Source: Sepiola atlantica (Eukaryota; Mollusca; Cephalopoda; Sepiida; Sepiolidae). Taken from it: 64,000 nt of DNA. The DNA lies in contig OY744525.1 of assembly GCA_963556195.1 (NCBI GenBank), positions 24,289,718 to 24,353,717 on the forward strand, read 5' to 3'. This document shows, in pieces, positions 22,161 to 33,395 of the stretch (position 1 is its first letter; each line of letters starts with the position of its first letter). Below the pieces are notes generated by a model. It was not told the DNA's origin. It worked only from the letters and a program-made list of their open reading frames with translations, and searched no databases. Both the position numbers and the translations under genes were made by a program.

Positions 22161-22799
22161 GTATTTACCCCCAGTTATGGGTAAAATACGAACTTGTGTT
22201 CAATTAAATGTATATGATTTATCGTTGATAGATATTGTTTGAGCATTAAATGTCCTAAACATGATGATATGGCTTAAAACAGAAAAACTTTTTCATTATT
22301 ATTATTAAGTTTGTGTTTTTGTATTGTCTAAAAAGTAAACATACTTTTTGACCCACCCAATATTATTATTATTAAACAACAATAATGATGCAGAACTTTA
22401 TATGAAAAAAAAAAAAAAAAAAAAAATGGCGTCTGTTTATTGTTTCTACATTGTAAAAATCGGGTTTCATTATTATTTTATTCTGTTTGGAAAATCATTG
22501 AATTCGATTCGAAATAGTTACATTTTAATAACAGCTCAACTGAGAGGTTGGGTACACCCACCTCCCTCCCACCCGTATCACAGACATCGTTCTGTACAAA
22601 GTCAGAGCTTTCTTCTGCTTGCCCAAAACTACCGCGCCAAAAAAAGTGACTACGGAAACAGTCATCGCAGTGGCTTGAAAAAATGAAACAAAAAAAAAAA
22701 GAAAAAAATGAAAAAAGACCCCTATTCTATTAGCAGTCCCCTAAATGACTAAACGCCAAATTTGATTGTAGTAGCAGACTCCTCACCCTGATGGACTAG
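22161..22799. other. AT-rich sequence, nothing recognised
   Basis: Has ATT/AAT runs and a poly-A run at 22405-22425. The 112-codon frame 22348-22686 crosses the poly-A run and shows no domain. Confidence 0.5.
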
Positions 22800-23026
22800 C
22801 AGTCTGCAACAAACTTGGCAGCAGCTGCATTTAGGGTTGCAGTAATAACAAAAAAGGGGTCTCCTTCAGCTGCATCCATTTAATCTGCACGTTTGTCGAT
22901 GATAATGCTATTTCGAACTTAATCGTGACAGACAGACAGACGGACAAATATGACGGTATGAGCTGAACGCAAAATGGGCATAGGGTTCCTCATTCAATCC
23001 CGGGCAATGCCAGATCTTCTTGCTAG
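22800..23026 (+). mobile_element. Helitron 3' portion with intact terminus
   Basis: Ends TCAATCCCGGGCAATGCCAG, then CTAG at 23023-23026 and T. The words CCTCATTCAATCCCGGGCAA also occur inverted at 35494-35515, so both belong to one Helitron subfamily. It contains the CATCCATTTAATCTGCACGT module repeated to its right. Confidence 0.6.
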
Positions 23027-23790
23027 TAAAATAAAAATCTCACCATTCATGAGGTAATTTGTATTTTCTAAATGATAACAAAAACGGGTTTATTCTTAAG
23101 ATGCATCCACTCAATCTGCGTTTAGCAATGAAAATACTATAATTGTGACGGACCAACAAATTATTTTAAACATGACAGACTAAGTTGCTTGGACGCATCT
23201 AAAGTAAGATGTGTCCATTTAATTTGCACGTTTAGTGACGAAAATACCATTAGAAACTTAAGCGTGACAGACCGACGAAAATGCCGATTTGAACTTGAGC
23301 GTGACAGACCAGCTGGTGGACGAAGCCTCTGAATAAGATGAGTCCATTTAACTCGCACGTTTAGCAATGAAAATTCTATTAGAAAACAATCATGACAGAC
23401 CAACAAAATTATTTCAAACTTTAACATGACTGACAATCAGACAGACCGGTTTATTGAGATATTTGGACGCATCTAAAGTAAGATGCGTCCATTCAATTTG
23501 CATGTTTAGCAACGAAAATGTAATGAGAAAGTAAACTTAAGCGCGACGGACCGACGAAAATGCAGATTCACACATAAGCGTGACGGACCAGCTGAAGGAC
23601 AGAGTTCATTATAGAAATGCCGAGACACGTATATAAAAAAAATAAGACGTGCCTATTTAACACACACGTTTAGCAATGGAGAAATGCTATCAGATACTTC
23701 AGTGTGACGGACTGACGAAAACGCCGTTTCAAAACAAAGCACGGCCGACCGACAGACAGAGCATCTCGCAGAGATACGAAGATGCATCTA
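23027..23790 (+). repeat. Degenerate tandem Helitron-derived modules
   Basis: A module built as GACGCATCT...AGATGCGTCC, ATTTAATCTGCACGTTTAGC, GAAAATACTATTAGAAAC and TTAAGCGTGACAGACCGACG recurs at about 23105, 23213, 23341, 23487 and 23650, with a sixth copy at 22871. Spacing is irregular (108-234 bp). The best copy has a perfect palindrome, GGACGCATCT (23465-23474) with AGATGCGTCC (23481-23490). Relatives: 26430-26490 inverted, and 54245-54300. Confidence 0.7.
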
Positions 23791-24376
23791 ATAATAGTAA
23801 TAATAATAATAATCAGAGAAATTCCTTTTTGCTAAATGACCACAAGAACCCTCCCATTTAACGGTAGCGGTAGTATGAAAAGGGGGAGTCGTTGAGGTAG
23901 CGGTAGAAATAAATTCGTTCACGTAATAACGCGATGTTTGTATACAAATCAGTTCGACATCTGCGGCAATCAAAATCAATTTTTATTAGGGGACATCTTT
24001 TATAACTTCAAGATGAATCAGTCGAGAAAGCTTTTTGCCTCGGCTTTCAAATGACATTATCTACTTAGCCCCCCCCCCCAAAAAAAAATAAACCCCGAAA
24101 ACAGAATGTTTCAATAAAATGGAATTTCTTTTTTTCAGATTTCCCATCCAGACAACAAAAATAAACAAAATCCATGTGGCCATCACGCAATTGTAAACAT
24201 TGTCATTTCCACAGAAACTGAGGCCGAATTTCATCAATAATTTCTGGGTTAACCATTATTGATCTTACTATTCGAAATATTATCAAATAAAACAATTCAA
24301 TCAGAAACTTTGGCGATTGTGCATTCAGTATAGTTAACAAACAAAAAAAGGTGGAGGGGTGAATGAAAAACAAATA
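23791..24376. other. Nothing recognised
   Basis: Contains (TAA)n at 23790-23813 and a C run at 24069. No coding signal. Confidence 0.5.
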
Positions 24377-24474
24377 ATTTCAGGCTTAAGATAGTAAAAA
24401 AAAAAGCCTAAGTCCGAGGGTGATTGCCAATCAGATTAAAGTTTTATTTACTATTATCTCTTAAGCCTGAAATT
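24377..24474. repeat. Short inverted repeat
   Basis: TTTCAGGCTTAAGATAGTAA at about 24379 pairs with TTACTATTATCTCTTAAGCC then TGAAA at 24447-24472, with small mismatches. Possible miniature foldback element. Confidence 0.6.
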
Positions 24475-24699
24475 CGCGACTAAGTCCCGCCAAAATTGTT
24501 AGCCATGATGGGAAATATGCGTGCTTGGCTAAGTAAAAGTGACGATAACAAATGCACAAATACAATCGGTAAACACACGTGAAATTTATACAAGTTGATA
24601 GAAAAGTAAATATTCTTGAGTTTGTTAACAGTTATTTGTTGTCTTTGTTTTTTTTTGTTTTTCATCCCTCTTTTTTTGTTAACTATATTTCATAATCGC

Positions 24700-24827
24700 T
24701 GAAACTTTATATGTACACTGTGCCAGTGGTAGTGACTGACGTCCAGGTTTCGAATATCTGGGTTGATGCATTTGTTACATATAGAAATACTGATGAGTCG
24801 TGAAACGACGAAACGGCTGTCTGTGGG

Positions 24828-24890
<63 letters not shown>

Positions 24891-24895
24891 GTTCC
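24700..24895 (+). repeat. tRNA-like SINE family T (3' part) ending in (TA)n
   Basis: B-box-like GGTTTCGAATATCTGG (24748-24763), then CTGATGAGTCGTGAAACGAC, GAAACGGCTGTCTGTGGGTG, and a (TA)n tract at 24832-24888. The GCTGTCTGTGGATGA-like end followed by (TA)n recurs at 25155, 30815 and 31370. Confidence 0.6.
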
Positions 24896-25165
24896 TCTAT
24901 GGGTGGAGCATTCTGGTGGAGGAAATGATAGTTTCCACTTCGCGTAACGCAATACTCTTCCATAAAAAGAATTGAGGCCTCTCAGTTGTCAGTATCAAAA
25001 ACTGTAAACAAATGAATAAAATTCATTTTTAAACAATATAATTTCTTCCACCTAAAGTAGCAGGTTCATTAGTTCATGTGGTAGAGAACAGGGCGCAAAT
25101 GGTCATGGTTGGTAGTAATTGACATTTGCCACATTCAAACGATAAAACAGCTGTCTCTGGATAAC

Positions 25166-25198
<33 letters not shown>
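24896..25198 (+). repeat. SINE family T, copy 2, ending in (TA)n
   Basis: TGGAGGAAATGATAGTTTCC, TCAGTTGTCAGTATCAAAAA, then GTAGCAGGTTCATTAGTTCA with A-box-like TAGTTCATGTGGTAGAGA, and the AAACAGCTGTCTCTGGATAA end before (TA)n at 25170-25197. Same block order as 30586-30850. Confidence 0.6.
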
Positions 25199-25202
<4 letters not shown>

Positions 25203-25547
25203 TTGTTCTGATGGATACTACACTCCATAAATTGGTATCGTCTTGGCCTTCGGGGCTTGATTTACACCGGTCTATGGGTCTGTCCTGTGCAGTTCTAGGA
25301 GGTCCACCCTCCCAGGCTTTGCCCCCCCTCTTTGGGGAGGAGTAAGTTTATTGCTTACTGCCTGAGGCGCCCCTACCGGAGAATGCCGACGGAGCTGCCC
25401 AGGCAATTTTTAATGGCCAGAGTGCTCAAATTCTCGGGCGCTGGCTTTTCAAGTTCCACTTTCCCGATCCGACCTTGGGTCACATCTTACCTTGTGGGAG
25501 TAAGATAAAACTGGCCTTGTGCCTAACCTCCTGGAGAGGTAAATAAA
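25199..25547 (+). repeat. SINE with U2-derived head, subfamily A, 5'-truncated
   Basis: Begins inside the head (TTTGTTCTGATGGATACTAC) directly after (TA)n, then the complete subfamily A body and the tail CTCCTGGAGAGGTAAATAAA. Loss of the first ~25 nt suggests incomplete reverse transcription. Confidence 0.85.
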
Positions 25548-25569
25548 TATATATATATGTGTGTGTAAG

Positions 25570-25868
25570 GTTAGTGAGAGAGAATCCCAGCAGAGTGCTC
25601 GATTAAGAAAAATTAAAAACAAGAGCATAATATATATTTAATTATGTTTTACAGAAGGTCAGGACAACATCGGTACCGTCGGTTTCAAATCCCAACAAAC
25701 GGGAACTATGAAGGCCTCTTTATCGAAACTCTCTTCAGCTTCTATTTATGCCTCTGAGACATAAACAGAGGCACAAGAGAATTTCGATAAAGAGGCCTTT
25801 ATAGTTCCCGTTTGTTAGGATTTGAAACCGACGGTACTGATGTTGTTCTGACCTTCTGTAAAACATTA
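25570..25868. mobile_element. Foldback element F2 with shared module
   Basis: Arms 25633-25734 and 25773-25868 are nearly perfect inverted copies (ACAGAAGGTCAGGACAACAT, AAACGGGAACTATGAAGGCC facing GGCCTTTATAGTTCCCGTTT, ATGTTGTTCTGACCTTCTGT). The loop itself holds GCCTCTG...CAGAGGC, extending the stem. To the left, on the minus strand, is TAATCGAGCACTCTGCTGG (25588-25606), the module that also flanks F1 and F3. Confidence 0.85.
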
Positions 25869-25982
25869 ATAAATAAATATATATATATATTTATATATGT
25901 ATGCACACACATCCTTGAAATGATTTAAAATCATGCAGTTATTATTTACAACCAAATTCTACCCTCAACCCCATTTTTACCA

Positions 25983-26230
25983 TCTATATTATTAATGGAG
26001 ATTTGGTATCTGTCTGTCTGAAGCCGAAACTTATTACTTCTGTCACTGTACTATTGTACTATCTGTCAATGCTCAATTAATAGAGGGGGTAGTGTAGTAT
26101 CTGTTCTGTTGTCATGAGACCATCCTCCCAGGCATTACCTCCTTTGGGTGGGGGTTGGGTAGTGTGCGTCAACAAGAAATTGTCACAACAATCAGCTGTT
26201 AATTCGCAAACACATCATATATACTAGCAA
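25983..26230 (+). mobile_element. Helitron 5' end and a U2 SINE scrap
   Basis: TCTATATTATTAATGGAGAT at 25983, preceded by A, is a typical Helitron 5' end. At 26092-26110 GTGTAGTATCTGTTCTG is a fragment of the U2-derived head, followed by a shrunken core (CATCCTCCCAGGCATTACCT). A CTAG at 26224-26227 may be an opposite-strand end. How they are joined is unclear. Confidence 0.45.
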
Positions 26231-26379
26231 AAATATGCTCCCCTCCAATCGCTTATTTGTGCTAGTTCGCATAATATCTAAATATTACATAAAATCAATA
26301 TGAATTTTAAAGAAGTCTGGCACATAGGCATTCAAAATTGAGAGATTAGGTTAATAGATAGAAAGTAAACTGATTTCTA

Positions 26380-26570
26380 GATGTATCCTCGCATCCCTCT
26401 GTGAAGCTTTGTCTATCGCGCTTAAGTTTGAAATGACATTTTCATCACCAAACGTGAAGATTGAATGGACGCATCTTATTTGAGATGCGTCATAGAATAT
26501 CTCTAAAAGACTGTCCGTCAATCAGTTTGTCAAGATTCAGGTAGCGTTTTTATTGCTCCGTCACACTTTT
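26380..26570 (-). repeat. Inverted copy of the GACGCATCT module
   Basis: GCGCTTAAGTTTGAAATGAC, ACCAAACGTGAAGATTGAAT, GGACGCATCTTATTTGAGAT: the reverse complement of the modules at 23027-23790. Confidence 0.65.
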
Positions 26571-26823
26571 CATCATTTTCATTACATAACAAATAATACC
26601 TTCCTCTGCAAACTTATAATGGTCTGATAAGATTGATACATTAGATATTTATACTTGAAAAAAATATATATATATTGGTTCTTTTATATGATAGGGGCGC
26701 GTGAAGACATGACCATTTTTTTTTTGGTTTAAAAGCAAAACATGAATCATAATCGAGAAGTTTCTGTGCACCTAATTTTTTATGACCAAACAGCAAAATT
26801 ATAAAACAGAGACAATAATAGGT

Positions 26824-27176
26824 ATTTACTCCTCCCCAGGAGTTAGGCACAAGGCCAGTTTTATCTTACTCCCACAAGTAAGATGTGACCACAGCTTGGG
26901 TCGAGAAAGTGGGGTTAAAAGCCAGCGCTCGAGAGGTGAGCACTCTGGCCATTTAAAAATTGCCTGGGCATCCCCGTCGGCATTCCCCGGTAGGGGCGCC
27001 TCAGACAGTAAGCAATAGACTTACTCCTCCCCAAAGAGGGGAGACGAAGCCTGGGAGGGTGGACCTCCTAGAACTGCACAGGACAATCCCATAGACCGGC
27101 GTAAATCAAGCCCCGGAGGCCAAGACAATACCAGTCTATGGGGAACAGATACTACACTTTGATCTTAGCCAAAAAG
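26824..27176 (-). repeat. SINE with U2-derived head, subfamily A (minus strand)
   Basis: Runs from the tail (TTTACTCCTCCCCAGGAGTT) to the head (GAACAGATACTACACTTTGA, TCTTAGCCAAAAAG). The whole body is present. It sits between two inverted stretches of repeat D2 (26650-26790 and 27480-27610). Confidence 0.88.
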
Positions 27177-27239
27177 ACAATAATAAATAAATAAAAAACA
27201 CGGGACTTTATTTATAAACATCAGAGGCAGAGAGTCTTT

Positions 27240-27810
27240 TGAATAACCCTGTACTTGACTTTTGCCTCTAAACTTTAATTCAACCTATAAATTACTTTCT
27301 AATCAACAGTTTAAAAAAAAATCTTAAAAAATTACTTTCAGTTACGATACACTAAACATATTGTAAGCCATTTCTATTAACAATAGTTAATAATAACTCA
27401 CTTGTTTTTACTATTGCGACCCTTTGAAATTCTAAAGTAAATGTTCAAGCCTTTAAACGGTCAAATAAAAAATAATTTCTAGCTTTAGAATTAAAGTTTC
27501 AAGGCAAAAGTCATCTATTATGGTTCATTTGTGCTTCTAAATGAAAGGAAAACATTTTGTCATGCGCCCCTGTCGTATAAAAGAACCAAAATATATATTT
27601 ATATAATTATATATAAAAATGAATCTATCTTTAAAGATGACTAACTTGTGCTAATTTATCCACTCATAAAGCAGTTTATGACAAACCAATGCGATAAATA
27701 CACTCTTATTAATTCGTCTAAAGTGCTCAAGTATTTTTACAAAACACTTTTCTAGTGCATGTAGTAAAAATCGTAAAAATTGAGCCACAGCTCAAATATG
27801 TTAAAAGGAC
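27240..27810 (+). repeat. Dispersed repeat D2, copy 1
   Basis: Shares at least 430 bp in the same order with 29325-29760: CAATAGTTAATAATAACTCA, GTAAATGTTCAAGCCTTTAA, CATGCGCCCCTGTCGTAT, CTAACTTGTGCTAATTTATC, AAATTGAGCCACAGCTCAAA. Part of it (ATTGGTTCTTTTATATGATA) also occurs inverted at 26670-26700. No coding. Confidence 0.8.
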
Positions 27811-29094
27811 AACTTGATTAGCAGTTGAGCCACAGCCACAGCCCCTGCCTCAGTCAATGGCGGGAAATTCAGGAAAGCAACAGTAGTTGTGCTGCTATAG
27901 AAATATTCTTCTCGCCGTCAACTTGAAAGGATTTTTTTTTTCGTAGTTGTAGTAGCAGTGAAAATCCCTAATAAAAAGTTTGCATTTAATATTGACATCA
28001 TTTTTTTTTATATAAAGTGTGTTACGGTTTTTATTCTTAGTGTTTTTAAATCAAATTAAATTCATTAAAAAATAGGTTCAATGACACTGACTCCGTCTAA
28101 AAACTCACCTTTTATCATCATTATGTCATAATACTTGATGAGTCTAAAACAAGTCTTGAAATCGGTATATTTTTTTGATATTGCAAATGGCATTTTAAAA
28201 TTGAAGTGCTAATTTTTTTTTCCGTTCGTCATTTTTCGACTAATTTAAAAGAAAAAAACAATTTTAAAAATATTTGCTAAAGATATTTAAAACTAAATCA
28301 ATGCAAAACATTCTTTAATCAAAATATCATTGAAATATGATGACAGTTATTAAAAATGTGTTAGCAAACCTAAAAAAGATAACCTTTTTTCAAAGATGTC
28401 ATTAAATTGTAATTGAAACATAAAATGTGTATAAACATTAAAGAAAAAGTGAAAACAATTGACACCTTTTTTCTTTTCATATCTTTGATAGGAAACGCAT
28501 CATAAAGAGACATGAAAATATTTTTTTTAAAATAAGGAAGCGATTTTTTTTATTTATTACTTTGCAGGATCAAATTTTATTCATTCCATTCACCATTTTG
28601 ATCATCTCATAATATTGTTCATCATTCAACTGACAATCCATATATCTTAATGATTCATTAGTATTTTTTTTTTAAATTACAGTGTAATCTTTTTATTTAA
28701 TTTTTAAAAGATTTATTTAATTTGAAGGTTTAAGTTTTTTTTTAAATTAAAACATTTTTATATTTCATAAAGACTAAACAGATTTACCAAATATTATTTA
28801 AAATAGTTTTGTTTGTTTTTAAACGATTTAGTGCAATATTTCAAAATTATGATTTGCTTTTAAACAATATTTCAAATGAATTGTTTTGTTGTCATTTTTA
28901 TTTAAATATTGTTTGAATTATCGATTTTACGTAATTCAAATTGTTAATGTTTTTTGTTTCATTTTAAATAGAAATTTTAATTTAAAAGTTTTTTTTTGGG
29001 GGGGGGGAAGGCTTTTATATTATTTTCGAGAATGTTGACCCTCTTGAGAAATATTGTTTTTCCTTTGTTTCAGAACACACATAAACTATAGTAC
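27811..29094. other. Very AT-rich sequence, nothing recognised
   Basis: Long T- and A-rich stretch with a G run at 28998-29007. No ORF of note and no repeat I can align, so this may be the least repetitive part of the window. Confidence 0.5.
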
Positions 29095-29880
29095 TCGACT
29101 TTGATCCATAAACTTTAATAAAAAGAATTTAACTGCCTTCGAATTGACAGTTTAAAGGCTATAAAATCACTTCAGAATTCCCCCAACCACTGTAGCGACC
29201 ATTTTTTTTTATCTATAATAATGAATAAAAAATGTTAACAATGTTTACATTATGACATTACATTTCGAAAGTGATTTGAAGCCAATGAACTTGGGGATAT
29301 AAAGTTATTTTCTGGTTATCTATTAGCAATAGTTAATAATGGCTGACTTGTTTTTACTACCGTGATCCTTCGAAATTTTAAAGTAAATGTTCAAGCCTTT
29401 AAACGATCAAATAAAAAATCATTTCTGGCTTGAATTTAAGTTTCAAGGTAAAAGTTCAGTATTATGGTTCATTTGTGCTTCTAAATGAAAGGAAAACATT
29501 AATCTTCTCATGCGCCCCTGTCGTATCAAAGAAACAAAATGTATCTTTAAATAATTATAGACATACTAAAATGAATCTATCGTTCAAGATGAATTCTAAC
29601 TTGTGCTAATTTATCCACTCATAAAGTAGTTCCTCATAAACTAAGGAGTTAAATACACTCTTATTAATTCATCTAAAGTGCTCAAGTATTTTTTATCAAA
29701 CACTGTTTTAGTGTGTCTAGTCAAAATCGTAAAAATTGAGCCACAGCTCAAATATGTTTAATTTTGAAGCCTTTCAACTTCGAGATAAAAAGTAATTTTC
29801 TGGTTACAATTAAAGTTTATATGTCAAAATCGAGTATTATGGTTCATTTTTCCCCCCTGAACCAAAGATAAACAATATTT
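29095..29880 (+). repeat. Dispersed repeat D2, copy 2 and partial copy 3
   Basis: 29325-29760 matches copy 1; 29095-29200 matches the weaker left part of it. From 29765, TTGAAGCCTTTCAACTTCGA, TTTTCTGGTTACAATTAAAG and TATTATGGTTCATTTTTC look like the start of a third, partial copy. So D2 is partly tandem. Confidence 0.7.
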
Positions 29881-30318
29881 CTAAAGAAAGCCACTATTGT
29901 GCAAAAGAAAGATTTTCACTGGAATACCCGTGCAGACAAACATAGATGAATAAAAAAAAAAACTAAGTAAATACAGTTATGCTCATGTATAGGAAAAGTC
30001 CATCTAATAAATTTTCTAATGTTTTTATTCAACACCTACAGAGTTTGTAGATAATGAAAGGCAGTAGAAGAAGAAGTCTGGTTCATTTATTGGCTCTTAA
30101 ACGAATCTCGTACAAGGCCACCATACATTAAGAATACCCAGCGATTGTTGACGTTCAAGGCCAATGTGCTAACCACTGCTCAACGTGAAAGCATCCCCGG
30201 AATTTGTGATTGTTAACGTAGCAGTATATGATGCAGCCGGAGTGAAATTACATGCATAATAATGCATTTGGAATGCATAGAAAGGGAGATCTGGGAAAAT
30301 GTTTATTAGAAGAGTTCT

Positions 30319-30320
<2 letters not shown>
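29881..30320. other. Nothing recognised
   Basis: AT-rich sequence ending in (TA)n at 30322. No supported feature. Confidence 0.5.
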
Positions 30321-30321
<1 letters not shown>

Positions 30322-30387
<66 letters not shown>

Positions 30388-30582
30388 GTGTGTGTGCGTG
30401 TGCGTGTGTGTGTGTGCGTGTGCATGTATGTATATGTGCATGTATGTATGTATGTATATGTGCATGTATGTATGTATGTATATGTGCATGTATGTATGTA
30501 TGTATATGTGCATGTATGTATGTATGTATATGTGCATGTATGTATGTATGTATATGTGCATGTATGTATGTATGTATATGTG
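30322..30582. repeat. Compound microsatellite (TA)n, (TG)n and 24-bp units
   Basis: (TA)n to 30354, (TG)n with CG interruptions to 30422, then about six 24-bp units of TGTATGTATGTATGTATATG plus TGCA. Open frames on both strands here are artefacts. Confidence 0.95.
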
Positions 30583-30585
30583 TGG

Positions 30586-30850
30586 AAATGATTGTTTCAA
30601 CTTCTTCTGTAAAACAAATTGAATCCTGTCTATTATCAGTATGGTAAAATGTAAACAAAAAGAAATCTATGTATTTATTCCACTCGCAGTAGCAGGTTTA
30701 TTAGCTCAAGGGGTAGAGAGTCTGATGCCAGCGGTCACGATTGGTCTGGGTTTCGAATCTCGAAGTTGATGGGGTCGATATGTCTAGCCACACTGATGAA
30801 TCGTTAAATAAAGAAATAGCTGTCTGTGGATGACATATATATATATATAT
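30586..30850 (+). repeat. tRNA-derived SINE family T, best copy
   Basis: A-box TAGCTCAAGGGGTAGAGA (30702-30719) and B-box GGGTTTCGAATCTC (30748-30761) mark a tRNA-like head. Downstream come CACACTGATGAATCG and ATAGCTGTCTGTGGATGACA, then (TA)n at 30835-30850. Same block order as 24896-25198. Confidence 0.7.
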
Positions 30851-30887
30851 TCAACGTTAAGAATACAATGCAAGCCAAAGAAACAAA

Positions 30888-30945
<58 letters not shown>

Positions 30946-31028
30946 TCCACAAAAACAGTATATACTGCTAACAATACAGAAACATTCCCCTCTTGCATAT
31001 TCATAAGTATAATGGTACTATCCTAACA

Positions 31029-31300
31029 CTAATATACGTCTGCCAAGCTTCCAAGGGGTTTAAATGCTAGGGATACTAAATCCGAATATTGTACACTTAC
31101 AACTTGCATAAGCTGACTTTCACTGCTGGAAAATTCACAAAATACCAAAAGAGATCTAACTATATCAGTTGTGAAACATAAGCAGGGGACCTAACCCTAA
31201 AACAGGAAACAAGAAAGTGGGATCATCAGCTGTTTACCATGTAACACACAAATAAAAACAATTCGAGCTCTCCTGTACTTGACAATGCTTACATCGAGTT
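31029..31300 (-). repeat. Repeat D3, uninterrupted copy
   Basis: Inverted relative of 50600-51345: ACTTGCATAAGCTGACTTTC, GAAAATTCACAAAATACCAA, AGGGGACCTAACCCTAA and ATCATCAGCTGTTTACCATG. It lacks the mariner found in the other copy and so serves as the empty site. Confidence 0.75.
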
Positions 31301-31339
31301 TACATTGAGATTTCGCTTACATTCAGCAGGTGTCAGATG

Positions 31340-31390
31340 ATAGCGCACTGTAGTGCTGTGATACAGCGAAACAGTCTGTATGTGGATGAC

Positions 31391-31443
<53 letters not shown>
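31340..31443 (+). repeat. End of SINE family T plus (TA)n
   Basis: CAGCGAAACAGTCTGTATGT then GGATGACAT and (TA)n at 31392-31443. Only the last ~60 bp of the SINE is recognisable. Confidence 0.55.
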
Positions 31444-31445
<2 letters not shown>

Positions 31446-31690
31446 CTAGATGTACCCGGACCTGTTGGGTAACAAAGGCTTCACAATCACTGAGTGACAT
31501 TTTGAGACTTTTAGGTCTTAGATTGAGGGAATCGAAACTGGAATTGACACCGTGTGCATAGGGGTGGGCGGGATGATTCCTGACCCCACAACTTCTGGTT
31601 TACCAGGGATTATACTTATATGTTGTTCTGAATATATCTTTTCCTTTTTTGTATTTTAAACAAAATATAGTTTTTATTTTAAATGTATAT
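31446..31690 (-). mobile_element. Helitron 3' end (minus strand)
   Basis: On the minus strand ACCCAACAGGTCCGGGTACA, TCTAG and T, the same pattern as 34991-35024 (GACCCAACGGGTCACGGGTA). The body continues right with no identified start. Confidence 0.5.
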
Positions 31691-32290
31691 ACAGATACGT
31701 TCTCACACCTGCCAGTATCCTATATCTCGATAAAAACCACCATTCGCCAATACATGGAGTATTGTTGCCACATCTGGACTAGTAGTGCAAAAACTACTAG
31801 TCTTTCCCTCTTGGAGTATCTAACCTAATAGGTACTGTACTGTCTATAAAGCTCTAGCCCCTGTCATATCGCCGCAATGTTGCATCCCTGCGCCTGTTTT
31901 ACAAGTACTTCCATAGAATGTTCTCCAGTGAACTTACTGCACTTGTACCCCATTCAACATAAATACCCCCAACGAACCCGGCTAGCAGCAAAATCCCACC
32001 CCTTCACTAGAGAGGTCCTCAGATGCTGGAAAACTTTCTACTCTACTAGCTTCTTTCTTCAGACCACTTGCTTTTGGAATTCCTTCCCTGCTCCCGAGAC
32101 TTTACCAACATGCAGAAATTAAAATGTAATGCGAACAAATATCTTGCTGTAAAATTTCTCACTTAGGTGCCCCCCCCCCTATAAATATGGCCCCTAATCA
32201 CAATGGCCCCTTACGTCTCAGTGGTAATGTGCCTTGTTTTTGGGATGAATAAAAGTAGAAAAAGAAAATGTAAGGTGAAAAAGAGAAACA
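31691..32290 (+). pseudogene. CR1-like LINE 3' end
   Basis: Plus-strand coding remnants: MEYCCHIWTS near 31758, SLSLLEYL, HLCACFTSTSIECS, KSHPFTREVLRCWKTFYSTS and FWNSFPA (31877-32122), then TGCGAACAAATATCTTGC and the 3' UTR GGCCCCTTACGTCTCAGTGG. Several frameshifts. The MEYCCHIW block to the 3' end is in order, so it is one old insertion. Confidence 0.8.
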
Positions 32291-32340
32291 ATTGAAAAAA
32301 AAGTTTTGGGTCTTGCTTCTTTCAAAGTTGCTCAGAGACT

Positions 32341-32652
32341 AAAGACCGGTAAAATACCAGTCGAGGATCCATTTTCGACAATCAATCCGACAGAGACTAG
32401 GCCAACCTGGTGTTTTTTTTTTTCTGTCAGGCTGAGGTATTAATGATGGGTAGTCCCTGGAGATCCACCCTCCCCAAGCCTTGCCTTCCCTATTTATTTG
32501 GTTTATTGCTAAATGCCTGAGGTATCTTGGACAGAGAATGACAACAGGCAATTTTAATAGGCCAGAGTGGCCCTTCTTTAGGGTCACTGGCTTGACTCTT
32601 CCCACTTTCCAGCCTGGTACCGTATCATACTAATGTGGGAAGTATGTAAATA
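32341..32652 (+). repeat. SINE, U2-related, subfamily B, diverged
   Basis: CAATCAATCCGACAGAGACT, CTGTCAGGCTGAGGTATTAA, GGAGATCCACCCTCCCCAAG, TTATTGCTAAATGCCTGAGG and GGGTCACTGGCTTGACTCTT follow the subfamily B order. More diverged than the other copies. Confidence 0.6.
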
Positions 32653-33169
32653 CGGAGAAAGAGTTCATCTTCACCACTCATTTCTCACCGCAAAAATAGT
32701 GTGTTCTGTTGTGACATACCAGTATCATTTTCTATCTAGACTCATTCCTCCTGCTTATTGGTCATACCTACTCAGAAAATCAGCTGTTCTCTTTTCAGCC
32801 CACAGGTCAAACCTTGACCAAAACATCTGACATTCAGGTCAATCTTTTTCTCAAAGTACATCCAATAAATTTCCTATAAATAGCTCAGTCTGGCATAAGG
32901 TCAATCATTATGTTACAGTCACCCTCCTCTGACCCTACACAAGAAATTAAATCCTTCACGGTATAATAGACCAATGTGTATTTATTTGTATATAGATGAA
33001 TATATATCCGTCCTGTCACGCAAATGTTATCAAGGAAAAAAACTTATGGATGAAACCATTTCAAATGCTTAGAGGAAGAGAGAAAGCAAAGTCTGGCAAC
33101 CCCTTCCCCTAAACCGCCATCTAAAACGAATTCGAAAAGAAATCCTTTACTCTATTTCCATAATGAGAC
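32653..33169. other. Nothing recognised
   Basis: No coding signal or repeat identified. Confidence 0.5.
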
Positions 33170-33395
33170 GCTTTCTTTCTTTTTTTCCTTTCTTCTTTCT
33201 ATACAGATTGATACGATTTTTTTGATTTTTTTTACCTTTCCAGATTGAAACGTTTTCTTTATTTCTTATTTGTATTTTTTTTACCTTCACCTATTGAGAC
33301 GTTATTTTATATGAATATTAGTGCCAACACTAGCGAAGCATATTTTTCCTTTCATTTTTGACAGAGGGTGTACGCTCGTAAAAAAAAAAAAATAA
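33170..33395 (+). repeat. Repeat D4, uninterrupted copy
   Basis: GAGACGCTTTCTTTCTTTTT, CTATACAGATTGATACG, CTTTCCAGATTGAAACGTTT, GAGACGTTATTTTATATGAA and ACAGAGGGTGTACGCTCGTA. The reverse complement occurs at 48975-49095 and 49520-49625, split there by other elements. Confidence 0.7.

Noticed and set aside
30169..30658. His/Thr or Cys/Val repeat proteins
   Set aside because: Microsatellite (TG)n and 24-bp units, open in several frames on both strands.
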